In this document: one piece after another, positions 43,530-51,984 of the stretch | Layout of the letters: every line of letters begins with the position of its first letter | How positions within the stretch are numbered: position 1 is the stretch's first letter | Source of the DNA: Halomonas sp. LR3S48 | Lineage (GTDB): Bacteria > Pseudomonadota > Gammaproteobacteria > Pseudomonadales > Halomonadaceae | Assembly (NCBI RefSeq): GCF_025725665.1 | Contig: NZ_CP107009.1 | Span: forward strand, 2,294,001-2,358,000 | Direction of reading: 5' to 3' | DNA length: 64,000 bases | Translations under genes and position numbers: made by a program | The notes under the pieces: generated by a model | What the model was told of the DNA's origin: nothing | The model's input: the letters and a program-made list of their open reading frames with translations, nothing else | Databases searched by the model: none

Positions 43530-45172
43530 TGGCTCTTGGCAGTGAGCCAAAGGCGCTTGGCACTGAGCTGAAGGCTCCGTCAGTGACGCGCCGGGCGCCG
43601 GACGAGGAGATCTTCGGCCGCCTGGCAAGCGACTTGGTGGCCGAGCTGCCGGAGCGCTTGAGTAAGCGTGTGCTCGAGAACGCCGAACGCCTCGGCGACG
43701 AACTGGCGCTGGTCGACGGCGAGGTGCGCTGGTGTTATGCCGAGCTGGGGCGCGAGATACGTGCCGCCGCCGAGTGGCTCGATACGCTGGGGATACGCCC
43801 CGGCGATCGCATCATGACAGTGAGCGAAAACTGCCGGGCGCTGGTCGTGCTGCTGCTGGCGGCGAGCGAACGCCATGTGTGGGTGGCTATCGTGAACTCA
43901 CGCCTCTCGGCCCAGGAGATCGATGCCATTCGTGACAACTGCCAGCCGCGCCGGGTGTTCTATACCAGCGCGGCATCGCCGGACGCCGAGGTCCACGGCG
44001 AGCGGCATGGCGCGGATGCTTACGACCACCCCAGCCTGGGCCGGTTGAGGCTTTCGCCGCTGGCAGAAGTCGAGCCCGAGCCGGTCGCGGCCGGCGGCGG
44101 CGATCAGGTTGCGGCGATGATCTACACCTCCGGGACCACCGGGACGCCCAAGGGAGTGATGCTCACCCACCGAGGCATCCTGTACATCGCCGCTCTTTCG
44201 GGCGGTATGCGCCACCTCTGCGCAGGCGAGCGGGTCTACGGCGTGCTACCGATGTCCCACGTCTTCGGCCTTTCGTCGGTGTGCATGGGGTCGCTCTACA
44301 ACGGCGCCTGTCTGCATACCGTGCCGCGCTTCGATGCCGCCGCCATGCTCGCAGCGCTGGAGCATGAGCGCATCACCGTATTGCAGGGTGTGCCGGCCAT
44401 GTTCGCTCGTACGCTGGAGTTTCTGCGCCGTGCAGGACGCTGCCTCGTTGCGCCCGAACTACGCTATATCTCCGCCGGCGGCTCGCCGCTCGACGGCGAC
44501 CTCAAACGTCGTGTCGAGGCGCTGTTCGGCCTCACCCTGCACAATGGCTACGGTCTCACCGAGGCGAGCCCGACCATCAGCCAGACCCGCATCGACGATC
44601 GTTTCGACAGCAATACCGTGGGACGCATACTGCCGCTGTTGGAGTATCGCCTCGAACCGCTGAGCGAGGCCGGCGAGGACGAACCGGACCATGCAGGTGC
44701 CGGCGAGCTGTGGGTGCGGGGCCCCAACGTCATGAAGGGTTACTTCCGCCAGCCGGCCGCCACCCGCGCCAGCCTCACCGAGGAGGGCTGGCTCAATACC
44801 GGTGACGTCGCCCGCTTCGACGAGGACGGGCAACTCTATATCGTCGGTCGCAGCAAGGAGCTGATCATTCGCTCCGGCTTCAACATCTATCCGCCGGACG
44901 TGGAGGCGGTAATCAACGAGCATCCGGACGTCACCCTCTCGGCAGTCGTGGGGCGACAGGTGGCCGGCAACGAGGAGGTCGTTGCCTTCATCCAGTGTGA
45001 ACCCGGTGCCACTGTCAGCGAGGCGGAGCTGCGCGATTTCATCGCCGAACGCCTGGCTCCGTACAAGCGACCGACGCAACTGGTATTGATGGATGCGCTG
45101 CCGGCCACCGCCAGCGGCAAGATCCTCAAGGGACGCCTGCGTGAGCTGGCCAACCGCGAGGGGACGGCATGA
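43529..45172 (+). CDS. Acyl-CoA ligase (class I adenylate-forming enzyme)
   Basis: Activates a carboxylic acid to its CoA thioester with ATP. The 547 residues start at the ATG that overlaps the dehydrogenase stop by one base; a much longer open frame upstream lies inside the dehydrogenase gene and is not used. It shows the P-loop YTSGTTGTPKG, the A5 motif NGYGLTEASP, GWLNTGDVARFDEDGQL and the C-terminal catalytic lysine region PATASGKILKG. The acid it activates is probably the one delivered by the TAXI-TRAP transporter. Confidence 0.93.
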   Translation: MALGSEPKALGTELKAPSVTRRAPDEEIFGRLASDLVAELPERLSKRVLENAERLGDELALVDGEVRWCYAELGREIRAAAEWLDTLGIRPGDRIMTVSENCRALVVLLLAASERHVWVAIVNSRLSAQEIDAIRDNCQPRRVFYTSAASPDAEVHGERHGADAYDHPSLGRLRLSPLAEVEPEPVAAGGGDQVAAMIYTSGTTGTPKGVMLTHRGILYIAALSGGMRHLCAGERVYGVLPMSHVFGLSSVCMGSLYNGACLHTVPRFDAAAMLAALEHERITVLQGVPAMFARTLEFLRRAGRCLVAPELRYISAGGSPLDGDLKRRVEALFGLTLHNGYGLTEASPTISQTRIDDRFDSNTVGRILPLLEYRLEPLSEAGEDEPDHAGAGELWVRGPNVMKGYFRQPAATRASLTEEGWLNTGDVARFDEDGQLYIVGRSKELIIRSGFNIYPPDVEAVINEHPDVTLSAVVGRQVAGNEEVVAFIQCEPGATVSEAELRDFIAERLAPYKRPTQLVLMDALPATASGKILKGRLRELANREGTA

Positions 45173-45594
45173 GTGAATCCAACCAATCACCCCTGATGGG
45201 CTACCACGAACTGCTCGGTATGCGGGTGGTGGAGTGGTCGGAAGGGGTTGCTGTGGTCGAGCTGGTGGCCGATGAGCGTCACCTCAACCGCAGCGGCATC
45301 GTGCACGGCGGGGTGCTCACTTCGATGCTCGACAGCGCTCTGAGTCTCGCCGGACTCTACTGCGAGCTTCCCGGGCGGGTGCGCCGCGGCATGACCCTGT
45401 CGCTCACGACCACCTTCGTCGGGCCTGCCGGTCCAGGCCTGCTGCGTGCCACCGGCAGGGTGCGCGGCGGCGGGCGCAAGGTCTACATGGCCAGCGGCGA
45501 GGTCGTAGATGCCAGTGGCGAGCTGCTGGCCATGGCCGAAGGCGCGTTTCGTCGGCGCGGTGGTAGCGAATCGCCGGAGGGCATCGCCGAGTGA
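45169..45594 (+). CDS. PaaI-type hotdog thioesterase
   Basis: Acyl-CoA thioesterase of 141 residues with the PaaI signature GIVHGGVLTSMLDSAL (catalytic Asp in the helix). Such enzymes release CoA from dead-end intermediates and protect the CoA pool. It is coupled to the ligase gene by an ATGA overlap and to the membrane protein gene by a GTGA overlap. The C-terminus ends in a short Gly/Glu tail. Confidence 0.9.
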   Translation: MSESNQSPLMGYHELLGMRVVEWSEGVAVVELVADERHLNRSGIVHGGVLTSMLDSALSLAGLYCELPGRVRRGMTLSLTTTFVGPAGPGLLRATGRVRGGGRKVYMASGEVVDASGELLAMAEGAFRRRGGSESPEGIAE

Positions 45595-46979
45595 CAGCGG
45601 CGCGGCAACGCGCCGGCCTGCTGGCGCTGGTCACGTTGGCCACCTTGGGCCACCTCGTCACCGGTAGCACCGTCCTGCAGGGCGTCGGCGTGCTGGCGCT
45701 GGCGGTCTACCTGGTCTCGTTGCGCGGCAGGCTGACGCCCATGGCTCGCGGCCTTCTCATTGTGGCTGTCGTGTCCACACTGGTCGCGCTGTGGCGCGTC
45801 GAGGCTCCCGGCCGGCTGCTGTTCGAAGCGGCCGGCCGTTTCGCCTTCTTCGCCACATTCGTGGTGGCATTGAGCCTGCTGCGCCTACCTGCCTATCGCT
45901 CGCGGCTGGTGCGTCGCTGCGGCCGGGCCATGCTGCTGCAGCCGCCGGGGCGGCGCTATCCGATCCTTTCCATCGGCTCCGCCCTGTTCGGCATCATCCT
46001 CAATATCGGTGTGCTGAACCTGTTTGCCGGAATGATCGAGAAGAGCAATACCCTGGCGGCAGCGCAAGGGCGCGCCTGGGTGCAGCGGGCGCGCCAGCGG
46101 CGGATGATGCTGGCCCTGCTGCGTGGCTTCTCGCTGGCACCGTTGATCTCGCCCATGGGTATTGGTGTGGCGGTGGTGCTCTCCAACCTGGCCGAGCTGC
46201 GCTGGCTCGACCTTGCTCCCTATGTGATCGGCGCGGCGCTGGTCATCTTCCTGGTGGGATGGGGCATCGATCACCTCACCGGCCCGCATCCCGCCAATCG
46301 CAAGGCGACGTTGCCGGCGCCTTCCCTGGTGCCGCTCGGCCTGTTTTGCCTGCTGCTGCTGGGCATCGTTTCGCTGGTATTCCTGCTGGCCTGGGCGCTG
46401 CAGGTTCGGCTACCCATCGCTGCCCTGATGGGAGCGCCGCTCGGCGCGATTAGCTGGCTGGCCTGGCAGCGGCGTCACCTCGGTATGCTCGGCACGCCAG
46501 CGGCGCTCGTCAGCCTGCATCGACAGTTGCCGTGGCTGCTGGCACCGAGCGCCAACGAGGTGGTGGTGCTCGGTGCGGCAGGCTATCTGGGCCACCTGTG
46601 CGTGGCGCTGTTTCCGATCTCCAGTCTCGGTCCACTCATGGTGATCGTGGAGCCGCTGGGAGCGGCCAACGCCGTTTTGGCGATGCTGCTGGTGGTGGGG
46701 CTGGCCCAGGTCGGGATCAACCCGATCGTCACCGTGACGCTGCTCGTCGGCTTGTTGCCGACACTGCCCATCGAAGGGTTGTCACCGGCGCTGATCGGTG
46801 CCTCGTTGATGGTGGGTTGGGCACTGGCGTTGATGTCCTCGCCGATGACGGCCTCGATGTTGATCCTGTCGCGCTTCACCGGCGTTGCCTCGACCCGTAT
46901 CGGTTATCGCTGGAACGCCCGCTTCCTGCTGGCCTGCATTCCGCTGCTGGCCGGTTGGTTCCTGTTCGCACCCTGGTGA
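45591..46979 (+). CDS. Polytopic membrane protein of unknown function
   Basis: Protein of 462 residues that I do not recognise, with about eleven or twelve hydrophobic segments and no signal peptide. GTG start at 45591 overlaps the thioesterase stop (GTGA). Two segments stand out: LISPMGIGVAVVLSNLAEL in the middle and MSSPMTASMLILSRFTGVA near the end, both Ser-Pro-Met containing and pseudo-repeated, as in ion-coupled carboxylate permeases with two inverted halves. It may import or export the pathway acid. It ends 27 nt before the convergent FadJ-like gene. Confidence 0.65.
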   Translation: MTAARQRAGLLALVTLATLGHLVTGSTVLQGVGVLALAVYLVSLRGRLTPMARGLLIVAVVSTLVALWRVEAPGRLLFEAAGRFAFFATFVVALSLLRLPAYRSRLVRRCGRAMLLQPPGRRYPILSIGSALFGIILNIGVLNLFAGMIEKSNTLAAAQGRAWVQRARQRRMMLALLRGFSLAPLISPMGIGVAVVLSNLAELRWLDLAPYVIGAALVIFLVGWGIDHLTGPHPANRKATLPAPSLVPLGLFCLLLLGIVSLVFLLAWALQVRLPIAALMGAPLGAISWLAWQRRHLGMLGTPAALVSLHRQLPWLLAPSANEVVVLGAAGYLGHLCVALFPISSLGPLMVIVEPLGAANAVLAMLLVVGLAQVGINPIVTVTLLVGLLPTLPIEGLSPALIGASLMVGWALALMSSPMTASMLILSRFTGVASTRIGYRWNARFLLACIPLLAGWFLFAPW

Positions 46980-47006
46980 CGGTGAGCTCTACGCCAGTGA
47001 GTGATT

Positions 47007-48434
47007 TCAGCGGTGCTTGCCATCCATGGCCAAGGTGGCTTGGCGATGCGGACCGCCCAGGTGACGCGGGTAGCCCAACGCCTCGATGGCGAGCAGGTCG
47101 ATGTCGCTGGCGCGATAGGCCCAGCCGCGCTCGGCCAGCATCAGGCTGGCCGCCTCCATGGCGGCGTGTGGGTTGGCATCGTCGTCACGGGCCGCCTTGT
47201 GCAGCGCCGCTAACAGGCTGCCCTCGCGACTCACCACGACTGCCTGACGCAGCGACTTCAACGCGTTGGCCGCGGCCTGCTGCTGGTTGGCGTCGGCGCG
47301 TAGAGCGACCAGCTCCGCCATGCCGCCCTCGGCCGATACGACCAATGCCAGATCGGCGTCGATGCTTTCGAGATCGACCGCCGTTTCCACGGAAAGCAGG
47401 GCGATGCGCAGGCAGTGGGTCGGACAGGTCGCGTCGACTCCGGCGGCGACCAGGCAGGCCTGGGTGTTGTCGTCCGAACGAGCGGTGAATTCAATGTTGG
47501 CCCGCTCGGCTTTGCTCTGTAGATGTGCGAACAGCGGATGCTCGCCGAGCAGGGCGAGTCGTGTGAGGGTGAGAGCCTCTCCGGCATCGGGCACCTTGTG
47601 CGGAGCACGGGCGGCGAAGAAGGCGTGGATCAGCCCGGCGCGCTGGGGCGACTCCATGCACTCGAGGAACAGCTCGCGTTCGCGGCGCAGGCCCTCGGCG
47701 AGACTTCCTTCGCTGCTGGCTGCGATCGCCTCGATGCAACGGAAGGGCGAGAAGAGTTGGGGTACTTCGGCTTCCAGCTTGGCGCGGTAGCGCGCGATGG
47801 CCTCGGGGGCGGCCGCGGGGGGCGGGAGTTCACCGGTGACGCGCGGCGTCCGCCTGCCGTCGAGCACGTCGCGTGCCGCTGCCAGCCCGGCCTCGAGCGG
47901 GTCGTCGACATCGAGCACGGCATCGACGATACCCAGCGCCAAGGCTTCGTCGGCATCGGCGAAACGCCCGCTGGTGATCAAGTCCAGCGCCGCCTCGATG
48001 CCGGCGAGACGCGGCAGGCGTTGGGTGCCGCCGGCACCTGGCAGCAGCCCCAGCTTGACCTCGGGCAGGCCGACCTTGGTGCCGGGCAATGCCACGCGCA
48101 GCTGGCAGCCCAACGCGACCTCGAGCCCGCCCCCGAGCGCCGTGCCGTGCAGGGCAGCGACGATGGGCTTGGCGCTGGTTTCGAGAAAGGCGATCACCTC
48201 GGGCAGAATCGGCGCCTGGGGCGGCTTGCCGAACTCGCGAATATCGGCCCCGGCAATGAAGGTTCTGCCATGTGCCACCAGCACCAGGACGCGCGCCTGG
48301 GGATCTTCGTTTCCTCGGGTAACGGCCTCCACCAGACCTTGGCGCACGGCCTGGCCCAGGGCATTGACCGGTGGGTTGTCGATGGCAATGACACCGATAT
48401 CGTCGTGGCGCTGGTAGGCGACGGGGGACGTCAT
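47007..48434 (-). CDS. FadJ-like enoyl-CoA hydratase with degenerate dehydrogenase half
   Basis: Hydrates 2-enoyl-CoA. The crotonase domain (1-190) keeps the oxyanion-hole region [10 protein letters not shown] and both catalytic glutamates, E105 (ALGGGLE) and E125 (GLPEV), at the 20-residue spacing seen in FadB. A linker [15 protein letters not shown] matches the junction of multifunctional enzymes. The expected NAD-binding GxGxxG domain is not recognisable: residues about 286-420 are divergent. Yet the end ([22 protein letters not shown]) resembles the FadB/FadJ C-terminus. Total length is 475 instead of about 700. It sits 57 nt after the TRAP gene. Confidence 0.85.
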   Translation of the reverse strand: MTSPVAYQRHDDIGVIAIDNPPVNALGQAVRQGLVEAVTRGNEDPQARVLVLVAHGRTFIAGADIREFGKPPQAPILPEVIAFLETSAKPIVAALHGTALGGGLEVALGCQLRVALPGTKVGLPEVKLGLLPGAGGTQRLPRLAGIEAALDLITSGRFADADEALALGIVDAVLDVDDPLEAGLAAARDVLDGRRTPRVTGELPPPAAAPEAIARYRAKLEAEVPQLFSPFRCIEAIAASSEGSLAEGLRRERELFLECMESPQRAGLIHAFFAARAPHKVPDAGEALTLTRLALLGEHPLFAHLQSKAERANIEFTARSDDNTQACLVAAGVDATCPTHCLRIALLSVETAVDLESIDADLALVVSAEGGMAELVALRADANQQQAAANALKSLRQAVVVSREGSLLAALHKAARDDDANPHAAMEAASLMLAERGWAYRASDIDLLAIEALGYPRHLGGPHRQATLAMDGKHR

Positions 48435-48491
48435 GCGGTATGGCTCCCTGTGTCAGGCTTCGGTTCGAATGGATGGTACATGTACGCTACC

Positions 48492-50585
48492 TCATGAATC
48501 GACGGGAGGCGCCATCTTCGCCGTACGCGGTCCCGCGTGGCGCTGGCTCCAGCGCGCCAGAAGCACGGCAGGCAGCAGGGCGGCCATCGCACTACCCAGC
48601 AGTTCGATCTGGCTGAGCGGTACCATGCCACCGCCGGGCAGGGCGAACAGCAGGCCGGCCACCAGCACCAGGCCGCGGGCCGGAATTTCATGCAGAGCGC
48701 CGATGCCGAGCCGGCCCACGCCGATCAGGTAGCCCTGCATGGCGGAGGCGAACAGCACGATGCCCACCAGCGCCTGTATGAATACCAGACCGATCTGCAG
48801 CGGCTCGCCTTGCATGATCAGCGCCGGGTTGAGCACGAACAGGAACGGGATGAAGTAAATCACGCTGCCCAGACGCATGGCCTGAAGGCCGGTGGCCATG
48901 GGGCGCGCGCCGGCCACGGTGGCAGCGGCGAAGGCGCCCAGTGCGACGGGAGGCGTGATGAAGCTGAGCATGCCCCAGTAGAGGATGAACATGTGCACCG
49001 CCATGGGATCGAGACCGCCACCCTGGATCAGCGCCGGTGCCAGTGCCACGGCGAGAAAGATATAGGCGGCGGTGACGGTCATGCCGATACCCAGCACGAA
49101 GCTGGTCAGCGCACCCATGATCAGCAGCAGCGGCACGCTACCCCCGGCGATGTGGATGAAGTCATTGGCGATGGTGCCGGAGAGCCCGGTCATCGACAGT
49201 GCGCCGACCAGCATACCGACGGCGGCGAGGATGGCGATCAACTCGGCGAACAGCTTGGCCGCCGAGGAGAGCGACTCGCCCAGCTCGCGCAGCCCCCAGC
49301 GATTACGGCGCGAGAACTGATTGAGGACCAGCAGCAGGGCGGTGGCGTAGAACGGTGCCACGGCTTCACGCTGCATGATCAACAGCATCCATACCAGCAG
49401 AGCGAAGACGAAGATGAAGTACCAGCCCTGCTTGAGGGTCTGCCACAGGGAAGGCAACTCCTCGGCGGGCAGTCCCTTGATGCCGTGGCGCGCCGCGTAG
49501 GCGTCGATCTGGATGAACAGACCGAGGAAATAGAGGATCGAGGGAATGATCGCGGCCAGCGCCACGGCGGCGTAGGGCACGTCGAGGAACATCGCCATGA
49601 CGAAGGCGGTGGCGCCCATGACGGGCGGCATCAACACCCCGCCGGTCGAGGCGCAGGCCTCGACGCCGCCGGCGAACGAACGGCCCATGCCGATGCGGCG
49701 CATGGCGGGAATCGACAGCACGCCGGTGGTGAGCACATTGCTGATCACGCTGCCGCTCATCGAGCCCATCAGCCCGCTGGAGAAGATCGAGACCTTGGCG
49801 GGCCCGCCGCGCACGTGACCCAGCAGGGCGAAGGCCAGGTCGATGAAGAACTTGCCGCCGCCGCTCTTCTGCAGCACCACGCCAAAGACCAGAAAACCGA
49901 TGACCAATCCGGCGAAGGCCTGGAGCGGCACGCCCATGATGCTCTCGGTGCTCATGGTGTGGTACATGGCGGTCTCCTCCAGGGTGGAGGGAAACGCCTG
50001 GATCGGCCCGGGCACGATATCGGCGACCAGCGGGTAGAGCGAAAACGTCGCGGCGATGACGGCGATGGGCCACCCTCCGGCTCGACGCGCCGCCTCGATG
50101 ATCAACAGCCACCAGGCGTAGCTGGCGATGATGGCAGTATCGGGAGCAGCGAAGGCCCAGCCGCGCTCGAGGATCGACTCGGCGTGGTAGACGAAATAGC
50201 CGCCGACGATCAGCGTCACGAGGCTCAGCGCATAGTCATACCACGGTACCGGACGATACTGCAGCGATGCCTTGATCGGCCAAAGCAGGTAGACCAGCGG
50301 CAGCAGCAGGGCCACCACGGCATAGTAGAACTGCGTTTCCAGCCCGGTCACGAAGCGCAGCCAGCCCAGGTTGAACAGGTAATCCAGAGTGATCAGCATC
50401 AACACCACCGTCACGGCGCCGGGAATCCAGCGCAGGGCGACGGGCAGCGGGCGCACGTGAGTGACCTTTTCCTTGAGCTGGCGTGGCGACTCGGGGGGCG
50501 AAGTGGCGGTGGTCATGGCGGCGTCCGTGGATCGGGAAAGGGGCGGCATGGCCGCCCCGGGGGCAGGCTCTTGCGGGTGAGTCAC
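48492..50585 (-). CDS. Fused TRAP permease (4TM-12TM, TAXI-associated)
   Basis: Large fused membrane subunit of a TAXI-type TRAP transporter, 697 residues with about 17 hydrophobic segments. The N-terminal part corresponds to DctQ, the rest to DctM (FSSGLMGSMSGSVISNVLTTG, ASTGGVLMPPVMGATAFVM). A GTG start at 50585 overlaps the TAXI stop (GTGA), the coupling style seen elsewhere in this operon; an ATG at 50516 would drop 23 residues. It shares an operon with the receptor gene upstream and the hydratase gene downstream. Confidence 0.92.
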   Translation of the reverse strand: MTHPQEPAPGAAMPPLSRSTDAAMTTATSPPESPRQLKEKVTHVRPLPVALRWIPGAVTVVLMLITLDYLFNLGWLRFVTGLETQFYYAVVALLLPLVYLLWPIKASLQYRPVPWYDYALSLVTLIVGGYFVYHAESILERGWAFAAPDTAIIASYAWWLLIIEAARRAGGWPIAVIAATFSLYPLVADIVPGPIQAFPSTLEETAMYHTMSTESIMGVPLQAFAGLVIGFLVFGVVLQKSGGGKFFIDLAFALLGHVRGGPAKVSIFSSGLMGSMSGSVISNVLTTGVLSIPAMRRIGMGRSFAGGVEACASTGGVLMPPVMGATAFVMAMFLDVPYAAVALAAIIPSILYFLGLFIQIDAYAARHGIKGLPAEELPSLWQTLKQGWYFIFVFALLVWMLLIMQREAVAPFYATALLLVLNQFSRRNRWGLRELGESLSSAAKLFAELIAILAAVGMLVGALSMTGLSGTIANDFIHIAGGSVPLLLIMGALTSFVLGIGMTVTAAYIFLAVALAPALIQGGGLDPMAVHMFILYWGMLSFITPPVALGAFAAATVAGARPMATGLQAMRLGSVIYFIPFLFVLNPALIMQGEPLQIGLVFIQALVGIVLFASAMQGYLIGVGRLGIGALHEIPARGLVLVAGLLFALPGGGMVPLSQIELLGSAMAALLPAVLLARWSQRHAGPRTAKMAPPVDS

Positions 50586-51742
50586 TCGAAGACCGGATCG
50601 AAACCGGCATCGCTGAGTGCCTGCGCGCGCGCTTGCATCCAGGCTTCGCGGAACTCCTCCTCGTCCTCAGGGGCGTCGGCAAGAAAGCCGTCCCATGTCT
50701 CGAGCAGCAGTTCCTGGCGCTCGATCAACTCGTCCTGGTGGGCCTGCATCTCGTCGGTCCACTCACCGATCTCCTTGTAGTACTCGACCACGGCGTCATG
50801 GAAGGGCAGCACCCAGGTCAGGTCCTGGTATTCGAAGGCGTAACCCACGGCGCCCGGTGCGGCGTCCTTGTAGTCGTCATAGTTCTCCTGCAGCGCCTTG
50901 ATCAGGCCGTAGGCCACCTTGTCGTCGAGATCCTGGTTGGCCACCACGATCGGATAGGGATAGCTGGCACTCGGTACGGGGTTGTCGGCGCTGACGTTGC
51001 CCGCCCCGGCGGTGACTTCATGCGGTTGGAAGTAGGGCGCCACCGCCAGCATGCGCTCCCAGCCCTCGGCATCGTCGGGGTCGAGCACCGGCCAACTGAT
51101 GCCGCGGGGGCTACTGGCGAGCTGCTGTGCGGGTGGGGTCACGGTGGTAGTGAAGGAGGCGTCGACATCGCCGGCGATGATGCCGTCGAACGAACGCGCA
51201 TAGCCGGGGTAGTCGACGCGTTCAACGTCGTCCCAGGTCAAACCACCGAAGGCCAGGTAGGCTTCGGTGCCCTTGTTCAAGGCGTCGTCACCGCGGATGT
51301 AGGCGATGCGCTTGCCGGCCAGGTCGGCCGGGGTCTCGACGTCGAGGTCGCCGGCCACCGCCAGCGACAGGCCGAAGGAGGCCGTGGAGGTGGTAATCAC
51401 GCGGATGGGCTGGGGTCCCCAGTCGCGATCGGCAAACATCATTACGCCCTCGGCACCGTAGTAGCTGGCGATGCCGCAGGCGCACAGGTCGACGCGTCCC
51501 TGCTTGAGCGGCGTCATTCGCGAGACATCGTTGTCGCCGGGCAGGATGCGCACCGAGGTGCCGTAGTGATTCTGCAGCATGTTGCCGATGGCCACGGCCT
51601 GGGCGTAGCCGCTTGAATTGGTGCCGTAGGCGGTCCAGGCCATGGTACGCGGCAGTTCGACTTCGGAAGCCTGGGCCGTGCCGAGGGAGATCAAAGTGAA
51701 AGGAACAGCGGCAACAATGAGGGAGCGAGACAGCTGGCGCAT
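50582..51742 (-). CDS. TAXI-family TRAP solute receptor
   Basis: Periplasmic solute-binding protein of the TAXI type, 386 residues. A signal peptide (about 1-26, cleavage near AQAS-E) precedes the mature domain, which includes WTAYGTNSSGYAQAVAIGNML and the family-typical GRVDLCACGIASYYG and GKRIAYIRGDDALN segments. The ligand is unknown; known TAXI systems carry dicarboxylates and aromatic or other organic acids. The start ATG follows AGGAGTTGCACC. It heads the operon TAXI - fused permease - FadJ-like hydratase. Confidence 0.93.
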   Translation of the reverse strand: MRQLSRSLIVAAVPFTLISLGTAQASEVELPRTMAWTAYGTNSSGYAQAVAIGNMLQNHYGTSVRILPGDNDVSRMTPLKQGRVDLCACGIASYYGAEGVMMFADRDWGPQPIRVITTSTASFGLSLAVAGDLDVETPADLAGKRIAYIRGDDALNKGTEAYLAFGGLTWDDVERVDYPGYARSFDGIIAGDVDASFTTTVTPPAQQLASSPRGISWPVLDPDDAEGWERMLAVAPYFQPHEVTAGAGNVSADNPVPSASYPYPIVVANQDLDDKVAYGLIKALQENYDDYKDAAPGAVGYAFEYQDLTWVLPFHDAVVEYYKEIGEWTDEMQAHQDELIERQELLLETWDGFLADAPEDEEEFREAWMQARAQALSDAGFDPVFE

Positions 51743-51771
51743 GGTGCAACTCCTGTAAAAAGTGATTGTTG

Positions 51772-51786
51772 TTTTGCTATGCGGTA
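51772..51786. promoter_or_regulatory. Degenerate IclR-type palindrome downstream of the TAXI promoter
   Basis: TTTTGC-TAT-GCGGTA matches the fixed positions of TTCCGC-N3-GCGGAA at 9 of 12. It lies 22 nt past the -10 box, almost the same offset as the exact site at the paaH promoter (23 nt). Weak as a sequence match; position gives it support. Confidence 0.4.
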
Positions 51787-51808
51787 TTTGATTCCGAAAC
51801 TGAACTCG

Positions 51809-51837
51809 ATACTAGGAAGACCCCGCTGCAGTGTCAA
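51809..51837 (-). promoter_or_regulatory. Predicted promoter of the TAXI-TRAP-hydratase operon
   Basis: On the minus strand a perfect TTGACA (51832-51837), a 17-nt spacer and TAGTAT (51809-51814). It gives a leader of about 60 nt. Confidence 0.75.
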
Positions 51838-51867
51838 CGCATGCTTGCCGGTGGGTCGCCATCTGCT

Positions 51868-51882
51868 TTCCGCTAGGCGGAA
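51868..51882. promoter_or_regulatory. Exact IclR-type palindrome, site 3
   Basis: TTCCGC-TAG-GCGGAA, identical in its 12 fixed bases to the site at 42201-42215. It lies about 73 bp upstream of the predicted TAXI-operon start and 96 bp centre-to-centre from the degenerate downstream site. Confidence 0.75.
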
Positions 51883-51900
51883 TGTCGCTTAGGGAGGGGT

Positions 51901-51922
51901 AAAAAAACTTTATAAAATAAAG
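51901..51922 (-). terminator. Predicted terminator of the SulP gene
   Basis: Read on the minus strand, CTTTAT-TTT-ATAAAG is followed by seven T residues. The stem is AT-rich and short, so efficiency is uncertain. It lies 63 nt after the SulP stop. Confidence 0.6.
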
Positions 51923-51984
51923 GCTTGCCAAATAACGGGCTGGGCAGGAAAACAGTCGCTTCGACCAAGGTATAGACGTTCCGG

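Noticed and set aside
48476..48485. GTACATGTAC palindrome between the fused TRAP permease and the hydratase gene
   Set aside because: Ten bases only, single copy, no associated promoter boxes; may be chance.
48537..50780. A 747-codon open frame antisense to the fused TRAP permease
   Set aside because: Its translation is dominated by His, Gln, Arg and Gly with no domain; it mirrors the hydrophobic codons of the permease.
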